Shown: positions 1 to 6,486 of the stretch, piece by piece
Layout: each line of letters begins with the position of its first letter
Numbering within the stretch: the stretch's first letter is position 1
From: an uncultured Erysipelotrichaceae bacterium
Lineage (GTDB): Bacteria > Bacillota_I > Bacilli_A > Erysipelotrichales > Erysipelotrichaceae
Length of the DNA stretch: 11,836 nucleotides
Direction of reading: 5' to 3'
Assembly: GCA_902795875.1 (NCBI GenBank)
Contig: CADBND010000264.1
Location: 1 to 11,836, forward strand
The notes under the pieces: generated by a model
What the model was told of the DNA's origin: nothing
Seen by the model: the letters and a program-made list of their open reading frames with translations, nothing else
Databases searched by the model: none
Made by a program: the position numbers and the translations under genes

Positions 1-235
1 GAAGGAGATGGGCTATGAGCCGATACACATAAAAAGGCTTCCCGATTCCAGACATCTGTTCTCGCATATCGAATGGCGGATGTGTGCCTATGAGGTCATA
101 GTCGGAGACTGGCCGATCCCTGCAGCGGATAAGGATGTACTTGTGGACAGGCTGGAATTACAGGATCTGGCGATCCCTTCGGCGTTTGGAAAATATACTG
201 AATACTATTCTTTAAGAAAAGAGGAGAAAAGATGA
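1..235 (+). CDS. mutY: A/G-specific adenine glycosylase MutY, C-terminal end (partial)
   Basis: This is the last part of a gene that starts before the window; the frame is open from base 2 to the TGA at 233-235. The visible residues belong to the C-terminal NUDIX-like domain of MutY. That domain checks for 8-oxoguanine opposite the adenine that the N-terminal glycosylase domain removes. The recognisable pieces are the stretch HLFSHIEWRM, which matches the 'H-FSH-EW-M' signature of this domain, and the closing AIPSAFGKY, which matches the usual 'IP-AF-K' end of MutY. The catalytic helix-hairpin-helix and the iron-sulfur cysteines would lie upstream and cannot be seen. The in-frame ATG at base 8 follows an AAGGAG-like stretch, but the family match runs through it, so it is an internal methionine. 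The stop overlaps the next start (ATGA), so translation of the two genes is probably coupled. Confidence 0.85.
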   Translation, partial: KEMGYEPIHIKRLPDSRHLFSHIEWRMCAYEVIVGDWPIPAADKDVLVDRLELQDLAIPSAFGKYTEYYSLRKEEKR

Positions 236-1158
236 AGCTGGCGATATTTGGCTGCGGGACGATCGCGAATCGGGTGGCGAAGGGCTGTCTGCAGGTGGAG
301 GAGATCGATCTTGTGGGTTTCGCTTCGAAGGACATGATGAAGGCGAGGACTTACAGTCAGCGATACGGATGCCGGGAATATGGTGATTACGATCATTTTC
401 TGAACGGGGATGTCGATGCGGTCTATCTGTGTCTGTACAATCCCGGGCATTTTGAGATGATCAAAAGATGTATCGAACATCATAAGGCTGTCATGTGTGA
501 AAAGCCGATGCTGTTTGATCTGAATGAGAATAAGGAGGCTTTTGCTCTGGCAAGGGAAAACGATGTCCTTCTGATGGAAGCGTTGAAGTCCGTGTTCTTA
601 CCTTCGATCAAGGAGGTCAAGAGGATGGCGAAGGAGAAAGAGATCGGCGATGTGAAGAAGATCACGGCTTCCTTCATGCGCAACGGTTCCCATAGTGAGG
701 ATCATTGGATCAATGACCTTCATTCCGGAGGAGCTTTCAAGGATCTGGGTTCGTATTGCGTCGGGACGATGAACTACATAATGGACATCCGTCCTGCTTT
801 AGTGGCGCTGGATACTGATCGAACTGAGGAAAGAGCGGAGTCTACGGCACACGCGATCCTGGATTATGGCGGGATAAGAGGAGAAGCCCATGTTTCCAAT
901 TCAATGGATGGAGGCAATTCCTTGCGGATCGAGGGCAGCCACGGTTACATCGAGGTAGACAATTTCTGGAAACAGGGAGTCATCGTATACGATACCGGAA
1001 CCGGTATGCAGGTCAAGAATATAGATCTTGTTTCCGACTTCTATTATGAACTGAAACATTTCGCTTCTTTGGTGGAGCAGAGGAAGAAGATTTCCGATGT
1101 CATGTCCGAAGAAGCTTCCGAAAATATACTCCGGATCACTGAAGAGGCCGGATACTGA
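232..1158 (+). CDS. Gfo/Idh/MocA-family NAD(P)-dependent oxidoreductase
   Basis: A 308-residue oxidoreductase of the glucose-fructose oxidoreductase / inositol dehydrogenase family, expected to be cytoplasmic. The N-terminal Rossmann fold starts at once with the dinucleotide loop GCGTIA (residues 7-12). The family's EKP motif is at 90-92, with Lys91 the usual catalytic lysine. The C-terminal alpha/beta domain carries GGAFKDLGSYC (166-176), which corresponds to the family's 'GG-l-D-G-Y' segment. The length is typical. The start is the ATG overlapping the mutY stop, preceded by GAGGAG. The family acts on sugars, inositols and related polyols, and the substrate cannot be read from the sequence. 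Its place just ahead of nagA and murQ suggests a sugar or amino-sugar substrate, but this is inference from context only. mutY is upstream in the same unit, so co-transcription need not mean a shared pathway. Confidence 0.88.
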   Translation: MKLAIFGCGTIANRVAKGCLQVEEIDLVGFASKDMMKARTYSQRYGCREYGDYDHFLNGDVDAVYLCLYNPGHFEMIKRCIEHHKAVMCEKPMLFDLNENKEAFALARENDVLLMEALKSVFLPSIKEVKRMAKEKEIGDVKKITASFMRNGSHSEDHWINDLHSGGAFKDLGSYCVGTMNYIMDIRPALVALDTDRTEERAESTAHAILDYGGIRGEAHVSNSMDGGNSLRIEGSHGYIEVDNFWKQGVIVYDTGTGMQVKNIDLVSDFYYELKHFASLVEQRKKISDVMSEEASENILRITEEAGY

Positions 1159-1171
1159 AAGGGAGGTCACT

Positions 1172-2329
1172 ATGATCATTCAAAGCAAGCGTGTCTATTA
1201 CGAGGAGAAACTGCAGCCGAAACAGATCGAGATCAAGGGGGATACGATCACGGCAGTCTATCCCTATGGCTTATTCAGGGCCAATAAGGATTATGGCGAT
1301 CGGATCATCATGCCCGGTCTTTGCGATGTCCACAATCATGGTTATGGGGGACATGAAGCCAATGATGCGACGAAGAAATGGCTGAAGGAGTGGAGCGATT
1401 ATCTGCCCAGCGAAGGAGTGACGGCTACGCTGGCGTCGATCTCGTCTTATCCCAAGGAGGGTCTTTTAAAGGCTTTGAAGAATATCGGTGCATATATCGA
1501 TGAAAACAAGGGAAAGGGAGCACATATCCTGGGTGTCTATGAAGAAGGTCCTTTCATCTGTTCGGGGAAGGAAAGAGGTGCACAGAGCCTTGATTTCCAG
1601 ATCATTCCGACAAAGAAGGTCATCGATGAGTTCAATGAAGCCTGCAACGGTCATCTGCTTTATGTGATGATCGCACCGGAGATGTTAAAGGGAAACTATT
1701 CCGTTATCGACTATTGTGTTTCCAAGGGGATGAAGGTGGCTCTGGGTCATACCGGTGCAACTTTTGAGATCTGTGCAGAAGCAATAAAACATGGCGCAAG
1801 CAGTTTTACGCATACCTATAACGGCATGAAGGGACTGCATCACCGTGAACCGGGAGTCGTCGGTGCTGCGATGTATTTCGATGAATGTTATGCGGAATGT
1901 ATCTGTGACGGTATCCATGTGAATAAGTATGCAGCCAACATCCTGGCCAAGACCAAGGGCAAGGACAAGTTGATCCTGATAACCGATTCGGTCAATATCA
2001 AGGGTCTCAAGCCCGGTGTCTATGAACTGGAGGAAAAGGGCAGGACGACGACGGTCACGGAAGAGGGCGTCGCTTATATCACCGGTACGAATACGCTGGC
2101 AGGTTCTTGCCATAAACTGAATCATATCCTCGATTATGCGATCCATGAGGCGGGTATCGATATAGTCAGCGCAATGAATGCGGTCACGGTCAATCCGATG
2201 CGTATGCTGGGGATCAATGACAGAGGCCTGATCAGGGAGAACTATAAGGCGGATATCGCTGTGTTTGATGATCGTTTCAACAATGTGGCGACCTATATCG
2301 ATGGGAAACTGTTCAGGGAGGATAAATAA
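1172..2329 (+). CDS. nagA: N-acetylglucosamine-6-phosphate deacetylase
   Basis: NagA hydrolyses GlcNAc-6-phosphate to glucosamine-6-phosphate and acetate in the cytoplasm, and belongs to the amidohydrolase superfamily. The 385-residue length is normal. Metal and substrate motifs are in order: HNH at 54-56 in PGLCDVHNHG, EEGPF with Glu125, GHTGAT with His193, THTYNGM with His214, HREPG at 224-228, DGIH at 246-249, and the catalytic aspartate Asp272 in ITDS. The HxH pair marks the type able to bind two metals; E. coli NagA lacks it. The start at 1172 is chosen because GGGAGG lies at 1161-1166. The frame is open further upstream to an ATG at 1097, but that part overlaps the oxidoreductase gene and has no family match. 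The gene ends in TAATG, sharing one base with murQ. Its substrate is the product of that neighbour. Confidence 0.95.
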   Translation: MIIQSKRVYYEEKLQPKQIEIKGDTITAVYPYGLFRANKDYGDRIIMPGLCDVHNHGYGGHEANDATKKWLKEWSDYLPSEGVTATLASISSYPKEGLLKALKNIGAYIDENKGKGAHILGVYEEGPFICSGKERGAQSLDFQIIPTKKVIDEFNEACNGHLLYVMIAPEMLKGNYSVIDYCVSKGMKVALGHTGATFEICAEAIKHGASSFTHTYNGMKGLHHREPGVVGAAMYFDECYAECICDGIHVNKYAANILAKTKGKDKLILITDSVNIKGLKPGVYELEEKGRTTTVTEEGVAYITGTNTLAGSCHKLNHILDYAIHEAGIDIVSAMNAVTVNPMRMLGINDRGLIRENYKADIAVFDDRFNNVATYIDGKLFREDK

Positions 2330-3216
2330 TGAGTGTCGATCTGAAGGGACTTTCCACGGAGGGCAGGAACTTACGGAGCAGGGATCTCGACCGGATGAGT
2401 ATTTCGGAGATCCTGAAGCTGATGAATGAAGAGGATCTGAATGTCGTTGCGGCTATAAAGGAAGCTCTGCCGCAGATCGAAAAGGTGATCGAACACTGTA
2501 TCGCTGCCTATGAAAGGGGCGGCCGCATCATCTATATCGGTGCGGGTACTTCCGGCAGACTGGGTCTGATGGATGCGGTGGAGGTCATCCCGACTTACAA
2601 CTGTGACCGTTTTATCGGCCTGATCGCCGGCGGTGAAGGTGCTTTCGTCAAGGCGGTGGAAGGAGCGGAAGATTCCAAGGAGCTGGCAAGAGAAGATCTT
2701 GATTCGATCTCACTGAATGAGAAGGATATGGTGATCGGGATCGCTGCCAGCGGTCGCACGCCTTATGTGATCGGGGGCTTGGACTATGCCCGCTCGCTTG
2801 GCTGTGATACCGGATGTCTGTGCTGCAATTTCAATACGGAGGTGGCGAAGCACTGTGCCTGTCCGATCGAACTGAGTGCAGGTCCGGAGATCGTTTCGGG
2901 TTCGACCAGGATGAAGGCCGGGACTTGTCAGAAGATCGTTCTGAATATGATCTCTACGGTCACGATGGTCAAGGCCGGCAAGGTCTATGGCGATCTGATG
3001 GTGGATGTCAAGGCGACCAATGAGAAGCTGGTGGAACGCTGCCGGCGCATCGTCATGGAGGCGACGGATTGCGACCACGATAGGGCGGATGAGGTACTGA
3101 AACTCTGTGACAACGAATGCAAGACAGCGATCGTCATGATCCTGACGGATTGCGATGTTGAAACAGCCAGAGGAAGACTGAAGGAGAAAAACGGTCACAT
3201 CCGGGGAGTCCTCTGA
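2329..3216 (+). CDS. murQ: N-acetylmuramic acid 6-phosphate etherase
   Basis: MurQ cleaves the D-lactyl ether of MurNAc-6-phosphate and releases GlcNAc-6-phosphate, the substrate of the nagA product upstream. It is a cytoplasmic SIS-domain enzyme of peptidoglycan sugar recycling. The 295 residues are close to the usual length. Visible signatures are IGAGTSGRLG (70-79), the DAVE segment with Glu85, VEGAED with Glu114, the second sugar-phosphate loop SGRTPY (141-146), and GPEIVSGSTRMKAGT (185-199), the most diagnostic block. Glu85 and Glu114 correspond to the acidic residues known to matter in the E. coli enzyme (from memory). The gene starts one base inside the nagA stop, so the two are translationally coupled. 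No PTS transporter, regulator or kinase for MurNAc is adjacent, so the substrate must be supplied by genes elsewhere. Confidence 0.95.
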   Translation: MSVDLKGLSTEGRNLRSRDLDRMSISEILKLMNEEDLNVVAAIKEALPQIEKVIEHCIAAYERGGRIIYIGAGTSGRLGLMDAVEVIPTYNCDRFIGLIAGGEGAFVKAVEGAEDSKELAREDLDSISLNEKDMVIGIAASGRTPYVIGGLDYARSLGCDTGCLCCNFNTEVAKHCACPIELSAGPEIVSGSTRMKAGTCQKIVLNMISTVTMVKAGKVYGDLMVDVKATNEKLVERCRRIVMEATDCDHDRADEVLKLCDNECKTAIVMILTDCDVETARGRLKEKNGHIRGVL

Positions 3217-3249
3217 AAAAAGTATCACGTTTCCCGTGACAAACTTTTT
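3217..3249 (+). terminator. Intrinsic terminator after murQ
   Basis: A hairpin follows directly on the murQ stop codon. The inner stem TCACG (3225-3229) pairs with CGTGA (3235-3239) around a five-base loop. An outer AAAAAGT (3217-3223) pairs with ACTTTTT (3243-3249), ending in a run of five T. The A-run on the left means it could also work weakly on the other strand. It separates the cell-wall-sugar operon from the esterase operon. The G+C part of the stem is short, so strength is uncertain. Confidence 0.6.
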
Positions 3250-3252
3250 CAT

Positions 3253-3278
3253 CCCCATGGGGTGTCAAATAGTATAAA
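3253..3278 (+). promoter_or_regulatory. Possible promoter/operator of the esterase/ATP-grasp operon
   Basis: A TATAAA box at 3273-3278 is the best -10 candidate ahead of the gene at 3309. No good -35 is seen at normal spacing. A perfect 10-base palindrome, CCCCATGGGG (3253-3262), lies just upstream, where a regulator could bind. This is weak evidence resting on two short motifs in the 92-base gap after the murQ terminator. Confidence 0.3.
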
Positions 3279-3308
3279 ATAATTTCAAGATCAAAAAAGG
3301 AGTTTCTA

Positions 3309-4067
3309 ATGCTGGATATTTTTGAAACACAGATCCCGAAGCTGACCGGGGATGAAAACAGGAAGGTCTATGTCTATACGCCCGATTTTGACGGTGCTTT
3401 TCCGGTCTTGTATATGTTTGACGGTCAGAATCTTTTCGATGATGAGGAAGCGAGTTACGGAAAGAGCTGGGGGCTTCTGAAATATCTGGAGGAATCGGAA
3501 ACACCTTTGATGGTGGTAGGTGTCGAATGCAACCATCATGACGAGAAGGATAAGGTCGGAGGACGTCTTTCGGAGTATTCTCCTTTCGATTTCTCTGATC
3601 CTTGGTTCGGTTCGATCAAGGGAAGAGGAAAGATCACGATGGATTTCTATACGAAGGAACTCAAGCCTTATATCGATGACAATTATCCGAGCCTTCCGGG
3701 TCGGGAATACACGTTCATTGCGGGTTCTTCGATGGGCGGTCTCATGACGCTGTATGCGATCTGCCGCTATGGGAAGATCTTCTCCCGCGGTGCGGCGTTG
3801 TCTCCTTCGCTGGTGTTTGCGCCGGAAAAGGTGTACGACATGATCGATAAGACACATTTCCGTCGCAATACAGTACTGTATATGGATTACGGAGAAAGGG
3901 AGATCACTTATTCCAATTCACGGGAGGTCTTTGCGGATTCTTCTGCAGCTTTGATCAAGAAGAAGGTCTTGCTGGAAACAAGGATCGTTCCCGATGGAAG
4001 ACACAACGAAGAAAGCTGGGAAAAACAGGTACCGTTTTTCATGGATACTCTGTTCTATAATTTATAA
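3309..4067 (+). CDS. Alpha/beta-hydrolase serine esterase (esterase D / enterochelin-esterase-like)
   Basis: A 252-residue esterase of the alpha/beta-hydrolase fold. The nucleophile elbow is GSSMGG (139-144) with Ser141. The likely catalytic histidine is His232 in DGRHNEESW near the end, and an acidic residue around Asp193 is a plausible third member. The N-terminal VLYMFDGQNLF resembles the start of enterochelin-esterase and esterase-D relatives. There is no signal peptide, so it should act in the cytoplasm. The start has a good ribosome site (AAAAAAGGAG, 3293-3302). The next gene follows after 14 bases and is a second, different esterase; an ATP-grasp ligase comes third. The substrate is unknown. 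The family includes siderophore esterases and S-formylglutathione hydrolases, but no iron-uptake or formaldehyde gene is nearby to support either role. Confidence 0.85.
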   Translation: MLDIFETQIPKLTGDENRKVYVYTPDFDGAFPVLYMFDGQNLFDDEEASYGKSWGLLKYLEESETPLMVVGVECNHHDEKDKVGGRLSEYSPFDFSDPWFGSIKGRGKITMDFYTKELKPYIDDNYPSLPGREYTFIAGSSMGGLMTLYAICRYGKIFSRGAALSPSLVFAPEKVYDMIDKTHFRRNTVLYMDYGEREITYSNSREVFADSSAALIKKKVLLETRIVPDGRHNEESWEKQVPFFMDTLFYNL

Positions 4068-4081
4068 AGGGGATACTACTT

Positions 4082-4837
4082 ATGGAAACGAATTATTTCG
4101 AGTTTTACAGCAGCAACCTGAACCGTACGATGCCATTGAAGGTGTACGGGCATCATGGGAAGCCCATCCTGTTCATTCCTTGTCAGGATGGAAGGTTCTA
4201 TGATTTCGAGAATTTCCATCTGACCGATACGTTCGCACCGTGGATCGATGACGGTCAGTGTATCGTGTTTGCGATCGATACGATCGATATCGAGACCTGG
4301 AGCGACAAATACGGCGATCCCTATTACCGCGTGCGTCATCATGAGGAATGGATCAATTACATCACAAGAGAGGTCGTACCTTTCATCAGAGGTTTCGTGA
4401 ACGACCGCAACGGCTGGGACGGTTATCCGGGCATCATGACATTCGGCTGTTCGATGGGTGCGACGCATGCGCTGAATCTGTATCTGCGTTTCCCCGATCT
4501 CTTCGATCGCTGCCTGGCTTTGAGCGGTATCTATCACGCTTCTTATTTCCTCGGCGATTATATGGACGAGGTGGCATACAACAATTCGATCACCGATTAT
4601 ATGAGGAATATGCCGGCGGATCATCCTTTCATCGAACGTTACAACAACAATAAGGCTGTTGTATGTGTCGGCCTGGGTGCCTGGGAAGAACCCTGGTCCA
4701 CACAGTATCTCGATCAGCGTTTCCATGAACTGGGTATCAACATCTGGGTTGATTACTGGGGAACAGATGTCAATCATGACTGGCCCTGGTGGTATAAGCA
4801 GGTCCCTTACTTTCTGCCCTATCTGTTAGGAGAATAG
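4082..4837 (+). CDS. Second esterase of the alpha/beta-hydrolase fold
   Basis: A 251-residue protein of the 'esterase family' group, rich in tryptophan and tyrosine. The nucleophile elbow is GCSMGA (122-127) with Ser124. The probable catalytic histidine is His232 in VNHDWPWWYKQVPYF, close to the C-terminus. The N-terminus (LKVYGHHGKPILFIPCQDG) is the first strand and loop of the hydrolase fold. No signal peptide or membrane segment is seen. It differs clearly from the esterase just upstream (GSSMGG elbow, other N-terminus), so a recent tandem duplication is unlikely. Translation probably starts at 4082 after the AAAGGGG stretch at 4067-4073. The gap to the ATP-grasp gene is 4 bases, and that gene's ribosome site (TTAGGAGAA) lies inside this gene's last codons. 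Substrate unknown. Confidence 0.83.
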   Translation: METNYFEFYSSNLNRTMPLKVYGHHGKPILFIPCQDGRFYDFENFHLTDTFAPWIDDGQCIVFAIDTIDIETWSDKYGDPYYRVRHHEEWINYITREVVPFIRGFVNDRNGWDGYPGIMTFGCSMGATHALNLYLRFPDLFDRCLALSGIYHASYFLGDYMDEVAYNNSITDYMRNMPADHPFIERYNNNKAVVCVGLGAWEEPWSTQYLDQRFHELGINIWVDYWGTDVNHDWPWWYKQVPYFLPYLLGE

Positions 4838-4841
4838 AAAT

Positions 4842-6023
4842 ATGACGAACTTTATCTACATATCGCCGAATTTTCCGGCAAACCACTGGAATTTCAGCAA
4901 TAAGCTGAAGGAGAACGGCATCAACACGTTAGGTATCGGAGATGCCCCGTACGATGAACTGACTTATGAACTTCGTTCTTCGCTGAATGAATACTATCGT
5001 GTTTCTTCCTTGGAGAATTACGACGAGGTGTTCCGCGCAGTCGCTTTCTTTTCCTACAAGTACGGAAAGATCGACTATCTTGAGTCGAACAACGAATACT
5101 GGCTGGAAAGAGATGCGGCACTTCGTACCGATTTCAACATCACGACGGGTTTCCACAGTGAGGATATGGATGTCGTGAAATACAAGTCCCGTATGAAGGA
5201 AAACTATACCAAGGCAGGTATCCCGGTTGCCCGTTATCATATCGTCGATGACTATGAGGGCTGTATGAAGTTCATTGAGGAAGTCGGATTCCCGGTCGTT
5301 GTCAAGCCGGATAACGGTGTGGGTGCCAATGATACGCACAAGGTGAAGAACGAAGAGGATCTGAAGCATTTCTTTGAGACGAAATATGACGTCACCTACA
5401 TCATGGAAGAATACATCTATGGCGAGGTGGAAACATATGATGCGATCATCAACTCCAAGGGAGAGGCACTGCTGGAAAACGGCAATGTCACGATCGCCAA
5501 TCTGATGGAGACGGTCTCGGAAAACAAGAATTCCTGTTTCTTTGAAAGAAGCAAGCTTCCTGAGGATCTTCTCGATGCGGGAAGAAGGGCAGTCAAGGCG
5601 TTTGGCGTGAAGAGCCGTTTCGTCCATATGGAATTCTTCCGGCTCGATCGTGATCAGCATATCGGCAAGAAGGGTGATATCGTAGCTCTGGAAGTAAACA
5701 TGCGTCCTCCAGGGGGGATCGCTCCGACAATGATGAATTATGCCAGCGGTACGGATGTCTATGAGATCTGGGCGGATATGATCGCTTTCGATCATACCGA
5801 CAGAGGCAAGAGCCGTGACGGTGCCTGCTGCTTCGCTTCCAGACGTGACGGACTCACTTTCACTCTGACTCCGGAACAGATCAGAGAGAAGTACGGCGAT
5901 CATCTCAAGGAAGAGGGCCGTGTAGAAGAAGCCCTTTCCGGTGCGATGGCCAATTATATGTTTATCGGTCTCTTCGATACGGAGAAAGAGGCCAGAGAAT
6001 TCGCAGCGACAGTGCTCGGTTAA
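4842..6023 (+). CDS. ATP-grasp domain carboxylate-amine ligase, substrate unknown
   Basis: A 393-residue ligase of the ATP-grasp superfamily. Such enzymes activate a carboxylate as an acyl-phosphate with ATP and join it to an amine or another nucleophile. The pre-ATP-grasp domain covers roughly residues 1-110. The ATP-binding lysine is Lys155 in VVVKPDNGVGA (151-161), the hinge MEEYI is at 188-192, HME is at 262-264, and the metal-binding block LEVNMRPPGG is at 282-291. The C-terminal ~80 residues form a lid or accessory part. It is 4 bases from the second esterase and almost certainly in one operon with both esterases. A ligase next to hydrolases could make a small amide or peptide and trim or release esters, but that is inference. 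The overall pattern is that of a free-standing amino-acid ligase, not of purine or D-Ala-D-Ala enzymes. Confidence 0.85.
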   Translation: MTNFIYISPNFPANHWNFSNKLKENGINTLGIGDAPYDELTYELRSSLNEYYRVSSLENYDEVFRAVAFFSYKYGKIDYLESNNEYWLERDAALRTDFNITTGFHSEDMDVVKYKSRMKENYTKAGIPVARYHIVDDYEGCMKFIEEVGFPVVVKPDNGVGANDTHKVKNEEDLKHFFETKYDVTYIMEEYIYGEVETYDAIINSKGEALLENGNVTIANLMETVSENKNSCFFERSKLPEDLLDAGRRAVKAFGVKSRFVHMEFFRLDRDQHIGKKGDIVALEVNMRPPGGIAPTMMNYASGTDVYEIWADMIAFDHTDRGKSRDGACCFASRRDGLTFTLTPEQIREKYGDHLKEEGRVEEALSGAMANYMFIGLFDTEKEAREFAATVLG

Positions 6024-6046
6024 AATCCTTCGGGATCTTTTCTTTT
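6022..6046 (+). terminator. Terminator with UUCG tetraloop after the ATP-grasp gene
   Basis: Just after the stop codon, ATCC (6025-6028) pairs with GGAT (6033-6036) around TTCG, closed by C-G, the very stable UUCG tetraloop. The stem is extended by AAA/TTT across a bulged C, and CTTTTCTTTT follows. A second, longer, AT-rich inverted repeat overlaps it: GGATCTTTTCTTTT (6033-6046) against AAAAGAAAAGATGATCC (6053-6069), with a small bulge. The core stem is short, so termination may be partial and the region downstream may be read through. Confidence 0.5.
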
Positions 6047-6219
6047 GAATAAAAAAGAAAAGATGATCCAAAGATCACCCAACAGAATCATTATCTCATA
6101 AAAAATCAGAGAAAAACAGTCTTTTCTTTTTAGAAGAAATTGTTACCATGAAGGTGTAAAGAGAAGGAAAAAGATAATGATCCGGTGGGTGCCGGGTAGG
6201 TAATTAAAGGAGGAATCAT

Positions 6220-6249
6220 ATGAAGGAGATACTCAAAGAAATTCATTGA
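6220..6249 (+). CDS. Putative 9-residue small ORF (leader-peptide-like)
   Basis: ATG at 6220 is preceded by a near-perfect Shine-Dalgarno, AAAGGAGG (6206-6213), with ideal spacing. The frame encodes only MKEILKEIH and stops at TGA 6247-6249. A site this strong in front of so short a frame suggests a leader peptide, or the start of a gene whose frame continues by a +1 shift. After the TGA the +1 frame stays open into the next small ORF. No recognised promoter lies directly upstream. It could also be the remnant of a decayed small gene. Expression is unproven. Confidence 0.35.
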   Translation: MKEILKEIH

Positions 6250-6264
6250 TCCCTCATCGGCCTA

Positions 6265-6299
6265 TGATCAGCGGGCGGTGAGTGGTAATCAGCTGATCA
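6265..6299 (+). promoter_or_regulatory. Hairpin just upstream of the second small ORF's ribosome site
   Basis: TGATCAGC (6265-6272) and GCTGATCA (6292-6299) form a perfect 8-bp stem with a 19-base purine-rich loop. The ribosome site AAAAAGGAG of the next small ORF begins one base after the stem. It lies in the 64 bases between two tiny ORFs, where a translational switch would be placed. The function is inferred from position only. Confidence 0.4.
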
Positions 6300-6313
6300 A
6301 AAAGGAGAAAGCT

Positions 6314-6388
6314 ATGGAGGAAAGACCAACAGGCTTCTTAAGGCTTGATGTCAGAGATGACGATCAGGCAAACTTACATCACGAATAA
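6314..6388 (+). CDS. Putative 24-residue small ORF
   Basis: ATG at 6314 follows AAAAAGGAGAAAGCT, a good ribosome site with about 7 bases of spacing. The product is 24 residues, acidic near the middle (VRDDDQ), and starts MEERPTGFLRLD. I do not recognise a family. The same frame is open upstream as far as a TGA at 6221-6223, which overlaps the ATG of the preceding small ORF. A +1 shift at that ORF's end would therefore give one 55-residue protein. It lies 290 bases after the ATP-grasp ligase gene on the same strand and ahead of a structured RNA segment and a strong terminator. It may be a real small protein, a decayed gene or chance. Confidence 0.35.
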   Translation: MEERPTGFLRLDVRDDDQANLHHE

Positions 6389-6453
6389 AAAAATAAAAGC
6401 ACATTGTGCGAGATTACGGGTTATGGAAACCCAGCATGTAATGCGTAAAATAT

Positions 6454-6481
6454 GGCTACCGGAAATTGCGGTAGCCTTTTT
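6454..6481. terminator. Strong intrinsic terminator between convergent units
   Basis: GGCTACCG (6454-6461) pairs perfectly with CGGTAGCC (6469-6476) around a seven-base loop and is followed by five T, a classic Rho-independent terminator for + strand transcription. Read on the - strand, the same stem lies 10 bases after the stop of the Sel1-repeat gene and is followed by ATATTTT, so it can probably end that transcript too. Its presence shows that the + strand through the small-ORF stretch is a transcribed region that needs an end. Confidence 0.85.
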
Positions 6482-6486
6482 CTATA

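Larger units (their letters stand above)
6024..6486 (+). other. 463-base stretch without a standard gene: small ORFs, hairpins, structured 3' part
   Basis: This stretch lies between the ATP-grasp gene and the convergent Sel1 gene. From left to right it holds the ATP-grasp terminator, then an A/T-rich tract (about 6070-6180) in which I see no convincing promoter. Next is a G-rich run, GGTGGGTGCCGGGTAGG (6184-6200), followed by the two small ORFs with a hairpin between them. The 3' part (6398-6447) can fold: GCACA/TGTGC (6398-6408), and a two-step stem of ATTAC (6412-6416) with GTAAT (6438-6442) enclosing GGGTT/AACCC. The shared terminator follows. The folded 3' part could belong to a small RNA or to a long 3' UTR. 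I do not recognise it as a named riboswitch or RNA family. Confidence 0.4.

Noticed and set aside
1097..1171. Earlier start for nagA
   Set aside because: It would overlap the oxidoreductase gene by 62 bases, has no ribosome site and adds residues that do not match NagA. GGGAGG directly precedes the ATG at 1172.
4076..4777. Open frame of 233 codons on the - strand opposite the second esterase
   Set aside because: Antisense shadow of a gene with a catalytic serine motif; no family signature of its own.
4929..6071. Long open frame on the - strand opposite the ATP-grasp gene (380 codons)
   Set aside because: It mirrors a gene with clear ATP-grasp motifs, its composition is that of a shadow frame, and it has no recognisable domain or convincing ribosome site.
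6314..6388. Precursor peptide of a ribosomally made, ATP-grasp-modified peptide (graspetide)
   Set aside because: The small ORF is downstream of an ATP-grasp gene, but it shows no Thr/Ser-Glu/Asp core repeat. The ligase also resembles free-standing amino-acid ligases more than graspetide ligases.
6404..6481. Group II intron fragment, suggested by a GTGCGA-like start
   Set aside because: Six bases of similarity only. No domain V sequence, no maturase gene and far too short.
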